From NCBI GenBank assembly GCA_947311535.1, contig CAMZLP010000012.1, positions 1 to 44,911 on the forward strand: 44,911 bases of DNA. Reading direction: 5' to 3'. Shown in pieces: positions 40,434-44,911 of this stretch. The translations under genes and the position numbers were made by a program. The DNA comes from an uncultured Deinococcota bacterium. Lineage in GTDB: Bacteria; Deinococcota; Deinococci; Deinococcales; Trueperaceae. Numbering within the stretch: the stretch's first letter is position 1; each line of letters begins with the position of its first letter. The notes under the pieces are model-generated. The model saw only the letters and a program-made list of their open reading frames with translations, was not told where the DNA came from and ran no database searches.

Positions 40434-42491
40434 TTAAACTAATAAACGTATCGGTGATTTAATTAATTCTGAGAAAATAGCAATAAACTTAGCACCGCGT
40501 TCTATAGAAACATCACCAGAGATTGACAATATGCTCTTAGCTCTATCACCACTATAGTCAATTCTACCCAATGTCATTACAGGAACAGCCACGTTTAAAG
40601 CTGCATCATCTAAGTCTAAGGTAGAAATATCAGCAATAATCAAATCAATATTTCCTAAGTCATCAAGTACAGAATCAGAATCTGTTAAAATTTTAGAAAT
40701 TTTAGTGAATGAATCAGTTTTTGCTGAGTCAACTGCTCTAATTTTCATGCCATCACTCTCAAAACTAGCAAAGGCTAGCTTAGAAGCATCAGCTAAACCA
40801 GATTCTTGAGCGGCTTTAGCAGCTACTTTTAGTAAAAATACTGAATTTGCTAAAGTATTGACAAGTTCTTTAGAAACTTCGTCACTAGCTTCAAGTAAAT
40901 TATTTAAATCAACTTGGCGACGCAATAAAACACCATGAGACATTTGTGTTTGCGGTGCTATTAATGAAATTGGGCTTGGCAAGCTTACCACTTCTTCTTT
41001 TTTAGTGGTTTTTTCAAGCTCAACAACTTCTTCTGGCGTATCAGCTTCAATCTCTAAAATCTCTTCTTCTGGCGCGTCAGCTTCTATTTCAACAACTTCT
41101 TCAATAACTTCAGCATCAGCGGCTATTCCTGTAGTTTCTGCTTCGGCTTCTTTTTGACTTGCAATAGCAGCAGAGCCAGCTACTACGCCTGCGGCTATTA
41201 AGCCAGGCTCGAGCATATCCTCTTCAATAGTTTCAGTATCAGTTACATCATTGGCGTTTAAATCTTCTTCAGTATCTAAATTTAGCTCAGGCTCGAGCGT
41301 ATCTTCAGTTACTTCAGCAACAGCAATATCTTCATTTTCTAAGCCATCTTCAAAATCCTCTAAAATAGCTTCTAAAGATTCCATTTCAGAAATATCTGCA
41401 TCATCTAAAAATCCTTGATCAGACTCTAAGTTTAGAGTTTCTGTATCAAGCCCTAAATCTGCTTCTTCAAGAATATCAGCTTCAATCTCTAAAGATTCTT
41501 CACTTAATTCAGATAAAATATTGTCTACAGATTTTTCCAAACTCTCCTCTGGCTGCATATCTATAGTCTCATCTAAATCTTGACTAGTTGCTAACAATTC
41601 TTCAACATTTGAATCTAATCCAGGATTAAGCGTTAAATCTTCAGCTTCATCATCAATAAATAAAGAAGCCGAATCTTCGTCTACTTCCTCAACAGAGCTA
41701 GCAAATAAATCGCTAGCATCTAATTCTATATTATCTTCATCACTATCCATTGATAGATTTTGTTCAATTAACATATCTTCAGAAACAAGCTCTTCTTCAT
41801 TATCAGAAAATAGATTTGTAATCTCATCATCTTCAGCTTGAACAAGATCTTCAACAACCATATCAACTTCTGTAATATTAGTATCATCATCAAATAAAAA
41901 TACATCTTCAGTAATATCACCTTCAGCTATAGCTTCTTGAACATCAGCCTGATTAGCTGTTAGATCTTCAGTAATATTTTCATCAACTATCGAATCCATT
42001 TTTAAATCATCGCTAAAACTCTCTTCAGTTTCACTAGCAAATATATCGTCACCTAGTTTTAAACTAAAATCGTCCTCGACGGTATCTAGCAAATCATCTT
42101 CAGGGTTTAAAAATACTCCCGACTGTTTTAGCAAATCATCTGCTTCGGACTCAACTGTATCAATATTAAAACTAAGTTCTTCTTCTTCAATTTGATTTAA
42201 CACATCTTCATCGCTAGCTGATGCCCAGTTGGCACTTGAATCATTTACACTAGCATCTACTTGTGATTCAAAGAAACCTTTTGTATCTTCTTCTGGCCAA
42301 GCTTCCATACCTTCTGGCACTGGCTCAGAAGTAGGGTTAATATCTTCATCACCTGCCATAACTTTAGCTAGATACTCTAATACGTCTCTTTCAATAATAC
42401 GACCATCTGAACCTGTTCCAGACAGACCGCGCCAATTAACATTATTTTCCTCAGCTAAACGTTTCGCTAAAGGTGCAATATTTGGTTCCAC
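40434..42491 (-). CDS. E2-like protein of 2-oxo-acid dehydrogenase type: E3-binding domain, acidic linker, degenerate catalytic core
   Basis: Residues about 1-45 are a peripheral-subunit/E3-binding domain: EPNIAPLAKRLAEENNVNWRGLSGTGSDGRIIERDVLEYLAKV. Residues about 55-500 form an extremely acidic Asp/Glu/Ser-rich linker with few basic residues. The last ~160 residues resemble an E2 acyltransferase core (LLRRQVDLNNLLEAS, LANSVFLLKVAAKAAQESG, AVPVMTLGRIDYSGDR) and end SILSISGDVSIERGAKFIAIFSELIKSPIRLLV. That aligns with the E2 ending LS-x-DHRxxDGAxxAxFL, but the catalytic His and Asp of DHRxxDG are Val and Arg. No lipoyl domain exists. GTG at 42491 is preferred because GGGAGG is 6 nt upstream. 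ATG 42497 and 42518 are in frame. Probably structural, not catalytic. Confidence 0.8.
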   Translation of the reverse strand: MEPNIAPLAKRLAEENNVNWRGLSGTGSDGRIIERDVLEYLAKVMAGDEDINPTSEPVPEGMEAWPEEDTKGFFESQVDASVNDSSANWASASDEDVLNQIEEEELSFNIDTVESEADDLLKQSGVFLNPEDDLLDTVEDDFSLKLGDDIFASETEESFSDDLKMDSIVDENITEDLTANQADVQEAIAEGDITEDVFLFDDDTNITEVDMVVEDLVQAEDDEITNLFSDNEEELVSEDMLIEQNLSMDSDEDNIELDASDLFASSVEEVDEDSASLFIDDEAEDLTLNPGLDSNVEELLATSQDLDETIDMQPEESLEKSVDNILSELSEESLEIEADILEEADLGLDTETLNLESDQGFLDDADISEMESLEAILEDFEDGLENEDIAVAEVTEDTLEPELNLDTEEDLNANDVTDTETIEEDMLEPGLIAAGVVAGSAAIASQKEAEAETTGIAADAEVIEEVVEIEADAPEEEILEIEADTPEEVVELEKTTKKEEVVSLPSPISLIAPQTQMSHGVLLRRQVDLNNLLEASDEVSKELVNTLANSVFLLKVAAKAAQESGLADASKLAFASFESDGMKIRAVDSAKTDSFTKISKILTDSDSVLDDLGNIDLIIADISTLDLDDAALNVAVPVMTLGRIDYSGDRAKSILSISGDVSIERGAKFIAIFSELIKSPIRLLV

Positions 42492-42767
42492 TATCATCCT
42501 CCCAAAACTACTATACAAAAATAATAATCCATATCATCCACTAGTTTGACTGTCTCAAGCAAGCTTTGCAGCGATAATTCCCACTTTAAGCCCTAAAATA
42601 TAGGCTATTATTAAAAGCTTCATAGTATATTTGACATAATTAATGACTAAATGAAGCACTAATTAAGTTTATTTTATACAAAAACTTAGATAAAGTCACC
42701 CCCCCCAAACCTTGCTAATCCTTATTAATAAGATATTTGTAATAGTTTATATGCTCTTATCTAAAGA
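42492..42767. other. Intergenic stretch upstream of the pseudo-E2 gene
   Basis: Holds the upstream region of the leftward E2-like gene (TTGAGA and TATGGA on the minus strand, 19-nt spacing, weak). There is a C8 homopolymer near 42693-42701 and no ORF of note apart from the small one that begins at 42768. Confidence 0.4.
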
Positions 42768-42866
42768 ATGAAGTCTAAAGATTCAGCAGGATTTTGGCAA
42801 CTATTTAAAGTATTTATATCTGGCTTTATTCTATCTTATGGTTTTATTTTCCTCTTAAATATTTAA
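42768..42866 (+). CDS. Possible 32-aa single-span membrane peptide
   Basis: ATG-initiated ORF reading KSKDSAGFWQLFKVFISGF, then ILSYGFIFLLNI and stop. A short polar N-terminus is followed by a continuous hydrophobic helix of about 22 residues, typical of bacterial small membrane proteins. It ends 12 bp inside the convergent VUT gene. No strong Shine-Dalgarno (AAAGA only). TTATCT 5 nt before ATG could serve as a -10 in the leaderless mode common here. Needs expression or conservation evidence. Confidence 0.35.
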   Translation: MKSKDSAGFWQLFKVFISGFILSYGFIFLLNI

Positions 42867-43751
42867 GCTTGCTGCTGCTTGAAACTTATTTTTTAAATTA
42901 ATTATTCCCAAAGCCACCACAAAAGCCACCGCAGCTTTTACAATAATATCAGTAATTATCACTTCTCTCATCCAAGCAAAATTAGCAAAATCTTGACCAT
43001 AAAAAGCAAAAACTGTAAATATAATTGTATCAATAGGAATACTAATAGCATTAGAAGCTATTACTCGGCTTAGCCAATTACGCTTTACTAAGCGCTGATA
43101 AACTTCTGTATCAGCAAATTCTGAAACGACAATAGCTGTAAAACCAACAACTACATAACGCAAGGGCGTTTGAATTGATAAAGCAGTAATGACATTTGCC
43201 ATAGCTGCTATAAAAATTGCCCACAAAGCATATTTGCGAGCATATTGATGAATCTTATCTCTTTGTGTAAAAGTAATAGCAAAAAATAGTGTACCTACAT
43301 TTACCAAACCAAATTTTGGCAAAGGCAAAAAACTGTCAAAAGTAAAATTGGCTAGTAAAGTAGCCATAACATAAACACTAATATCAGCAAAAAGCTGAGC
43401 ACGTTCTTTAAATACTTTTGGATATAATTCCAATAAACTTAGAGCTATAAAAGGCGAAAGTAGATATTCAAAAGCAGCTGGGTTATTAAAATTTACTAGA
43501 GCGAGTATAATATTCAAACTAATACTAGCAAATAAAACTATTCCCATTGAGCTAGGTTTTATCTTAGTTTTCAGCATCATAATTAGACCTAAAAATAAAG
43601 CGCCCAAAAAAGCTATAACTGCCCAAGGCAATTCTTGAAAGGGGCTTTGCCCAAATTGAGATAGCTTAAGTAATAATATATTAGCTAATTGAATAGCTAG
43701 ACTAGTCAATACAAACAATGAACTATAAAGCAAGTTTTGATATTTTTCCAC
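42855..43751 (-). CDS. VUT family (YhhQ-like) queuosine precursor transporter
   Basis: Polytopic membrane protein with about eight to nine hydrophobic helices. The conserved C-terminal VUT region is clear: RYVVVGFTAIVVSEFADTEVYQRLVKRNWLSRVIASNAISIPIDTIIFTVFAFYG, where the Ser-Glu-Asp...DxxxF pattern is diagnostic. Family members import the queuosine precursors preQ0/preQ1 or queuine. GTG at 43751 is chosen because GGAG lies 6 nt upstream. The in-frame TTG at 43763 would include the ribosome-binding site. 298 aa is longer than YhhQ (about 220) because of an extra N-terminal bundle. No preQ1 riboswitch was recognised upstream. Confidence 0.87.
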   Translation of the reverse strand: MEKYQNLLYSSLFVLTSLAIQLANILLLKLSQFGQSPFQELPWAVIAFLGALFLGLIMMLKTKIKPSSMGIVLFASISLNIILALVNFNNPAAFEYLLSPFIALSLLELYPKVFKERAQLFADISVYVMATLLANFTFDSFLPLPKFGLVNVGTLFFAITFTQRDKIHQYARKYALWAIFIAAMANVITALSIQTPLRYVVVGFTAIVVSEFADTEVYQRLVKRNWLSRVIASNAISIPIDTIIFTVFAFYGQDFANFAWMREVIITDIIVKAAVAFVVALGIINLKNKFQAAASLNI

Positions 43752-44167
43752 GAGAGGCTCCAAAAAGTTTTAGGGTTAAATCAAAAAACAAAATGCCACA
43801 ATGCCAAATGGGCTCGGACAAAAAATTTACTCTAGACAATAATTAAGATATTAAAAACTCTTTTGAATTCCTAATCAGCTTAAAGTGATTCAACGCTAGC
43901 AGTAATGTCACCTCCTGCTTCAGCTCGAGTATATCACCATAAAACTGATTTTATTTATGCAGCAAACTACAGTTTTATTAATGAATTTAGATTTTAAACT
44001 GTGAAATATTTCCCATTGTTATAGTAGAACTTAGCCTATAATGAGTTAAGGGGAAAGTTCTCAAGCAAAACACTCTTATTCCTCTGAATTTTTTCATACC
44101 TCCCTTCTTTACTTAGAGGCTCGAGCCAAACCCCTAGTTATTATAGGAAATTCGGGCCTTTTATTTT
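43752..44167. other. Gene-free stretch between VUT and channel genes
   Basis: Contains two iterated palindromes (43924, 44120) and a 9-bp inverted repeat ATAAAACTG/CAGTTTTAT (43939-43947 and 43970-43978). On the minus strand a GGAGGTGA-like sequence is present with no suitable start codon after it. A minus-strand 36-aa ORF beginning near 44096 has its AUG abutting GGGAGGT and is not convincing. No terminator was clearly recognised. Confidence 0.4.
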
Positions 44168-44911
44168 TTATTCTCCTAAATATTTTGTCAGTAAATCTTT
44201 CCAACGTTCTTGACTAGTAAATTTTAATATAGCTCGATTTATCTCTTCTCGGTGAAGGCTGCCACTTGGCAACGCAAAAGCATAATTTTGAGGTTCAAAA
44301 ATAACACTAATAACAGTCAAGTCATTTGGAAAATTGTTTTTCACCGAGTATCTAAGCAAAGGTCTATCATAAACAAAGCCATCAGCCTTAGAATCAGCCA
44401 CTGCTTGCAAAGCTTCTTCTATAGAAGCATATTCTGCAAATGGGATATTTCTTTTTATAAGATATTCGGCACTGCTCGAGCCAGCAATAGTTGCAGTAGG
44501 CCCCTGTGTAGCTTTTAAATCCTCGGGTCCTTTAATACTGCTCTCTAGGCTGTTAACTGTTAAAGTTGTTGTTAAAACTGCTGTAAGAATAGAAATACCA
44601 ATAACTGATGCAATCATCCAGATAACCGCAATTATACGTCCACCCATACTAACTGGTTGGGCATCATCATATCCAATTAGGGTAATTACTGCCCACCAAA
44701 AACTCCAGCCCATACCGTGCACGTCGCTGTGGTTTGTTCTTGGATTGTTATTGTGACGCTTTTCAAAAAACCAAACCATCGTAGTCATTAGTATCAAACC
44801 CAATAATAAATAAGCTATTACTTTTATAAATTCTGGATCCCACAAGCTTTTTAGAATGCCTAAAAACCCTTTACCTTCTTTACGCACAGCAATAGACAAG
44901 CCAGTATTATA
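44168..44911 (-). CDS. Ionotropic glutamate receptor-type ligand-gated channel (5' end outside the window)
   Basis: The fragment (about 247 aa) begins at the end of the first solute-binding lobe (YNTGLSIAVRKE), so the gene continues past the right edge. Then membrane helix M1 (FIKVIAYLLLGLILMTTMVWFFEKR), pore loop with selectivity filter (GMGWSFWWAVITLIGYDDAQPVSMGGRI), and M3 (IIAVIWMIASVIGISILTAVLTTTLTV). The second part of the periplasmic binding domain follows (TATIAGSSSAEYLIKRNIPFAEYASIEEALQAVADSKADGFVYDRPLLRYSVKNNF...YAFALPSGSLHREEINRAILKF). This is the GluR0-like architecture: a binding protein with an inserted potassium-channel-like pore. The filter lacks two residues compared with TTVGYGD. 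Confidence 0.9.
   Translation of the reverse strand, partial: YNTGLSIAVRKEGKGFLGILKSLWDPEFIKVIAYLLLGLILMTTMVWFFEKRHNNNPRTNHSDVHGMGWSFWWAVITLIGYDDAQPVSMGGRIIAVIWMIASVIGISILTAVLTTTLTVNSLESSIKGPEDLKATQGPTATIAGSSSAEYLIKRNIPFAEYASIEEALQAVADSKADGFVYDRPLLRYSVKNNFPNDLTVISVIFEPQNYAFALPSGSLHREEINRAILKFTSQERWKDLLTKYLGE

Larger units (their letters stand above)
895..44480. repeat. Highly iterated palindrome, core GCTCGAGC (family entry)
   Basis: The hexamer CTCGAG was found about 43 times by hand. First bases: 895, 5385, 6923, 8979, 9078, 10065, 12084, 12609, 13397, 14201, 14207, 16810, 17131, 17821, 21702, 22847, 23403, 23409, 23415, 24188, 25101, 25377, 25449, 26005, 26141, 27530, 28287, 29218, 30534, 31652, 33094, 34114, 34417, 35818, 36276, 36602, 38387, 38505, 41208, 41292, 43924, 44120 and 44475. 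About 29 extend to GCTCGAGC and about 12 to GGCTCGAGCC. Some palindromes are longer: 16 bp at 27525-27540, 18 bp centred on 38389/38390, and 16 bp centred on 38507/38508. Most copies lie inside genes and are read as Ala-Arg-Ala, Gly-Ser-Ser or Leu-Glu depending on frame. The scatter over unrelated genes, in all frames, rules out protein-level selection as the cause. Confidence 0.9.

Noticed and set aside
42693-42701. C8 homopolymer as a phase-variable contingency tract
   Set aside because: It is intergenic and not placed between a recognisable -35 and -10 or within an ORF. No evidence of function.
43752-43860. preQ1 riboswitch before the VUT transporter gene
   Set aside because: The leader has ACCCTAAAACT, faintly like the preQ1-I core, but no matching 5' stem or loop pairing could be found.
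43988-44098. 36-aa leftward ORF behind GGGAGGT
   Set aside because: The Shine-Dalgarno-like sequence directly abuts the ATG with no spacing and the peptide shows no features.
895-44480. CTCGAG copies as cloning (XhoI linker) or assembly artefacts
   Set aside because: They lie within intact, in-frame conserved genes, with symmetric flanking bases and no vector-like sequence around them.
1-44911. CRISPR arrays, tRNA or rRNA genes, insertion sequences, prophage
   Set aside because: No regularly spaced repeats, no cloverleaf or rRNA-like stretches, and no transposase, integrase or phage structural motifs were seen on reading both strands.

Overview
The window looks like chromosomal DNA of a low-G+C (visibly AT-rich, roughly mid-30s percent by eye) member or relative of the Deinococcota (Deinococcus-Thermus). 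The support is indirect but consistent. The L19 protein reads like Deinococcus/Thermus L19. There is a POTRA-rich Omp85 protein with a Gram-negative style barrel, a recF-DUF721 pair, and a PATAN (DUF4388) protein. About ten genes have no Shine-Dalgarno but carry a TANNNT -10 hexamer 6-7 nt before the start codon, the leaderless arrangement known from Deinococcus. No tRNA, rRNA, CRISPR array, intact insertion sequence or prophage was seen. Most of the window is housekeeping chromosome.

Layout. 1-4.6 kb: a leftward set ltaE-aroE-pgeF-mazG-Nudix-rplS. 4.6-9.4 kb: an HxlR regulator divergent from a nitroreductase with two operator palindromes between them, a dead yceI, a fatty-acyl-CoA ligase, deoC and a small orphan gene. 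9.7-18.6 kb (leftward): a secreted trypsin-like protease, rraA, a broken P-loop kinase, recF, dciA (DUF721), gpmI and bamA. 19.3-24.6 kb: pspC, cysK, and a TPP-riboswitch-controlled thiamine-binding protein gene with no permease or ATPase beside it, then an ankyrin-polysaccharide deacetylase fusion. 24.8-28.3 kb: a Tat-exported DUF1800/DUF1501 pair with a secreted 251-aa protein. 28.4-30.8 kb: cytochrome c, a TlpA-like thioredoxin, and a live Phd/PIN toxin-antitoxin pair beside a dead VapC. 31-33 kb: a LytS/LytTR two-component pair. 33.7-36.9 kb: ilvD, an unknown 131-aa gene behind a strong inverted repeat that includes its ribosome-binding site, and dus. 36.9-42.5 kb: a PATAN-redoxin fusion, ispE-ispD-ubiX overlapping end to end, and a 685-aa protein that looks like a catalytically dead pyruvate-dehydrogenase-type E2 with no lipoyl domain and a very long acidic linker. 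42.8-44.9 kb: a queuosine-precursor (VUT) transporter and a partial ionotropic glutamate-receptor-type channel with an altered selectivity filter.

Two features cut across the whole window. One is a highly iterated palindrome, core GCTCGAGC and often GGCTCGAGCC, scattered about once per kilobase, mostly inside genes, and sometimes expanded in tandem. This resembles the HIP1 phenomenon of cyanobacteria with a different sequence. The other is a degenerate intergenic repeat of about 110-150 bp in at least three and probably four copies. Three pseudogenes (yceI, P-loop kinase, VapC) show ongoing gene decay.
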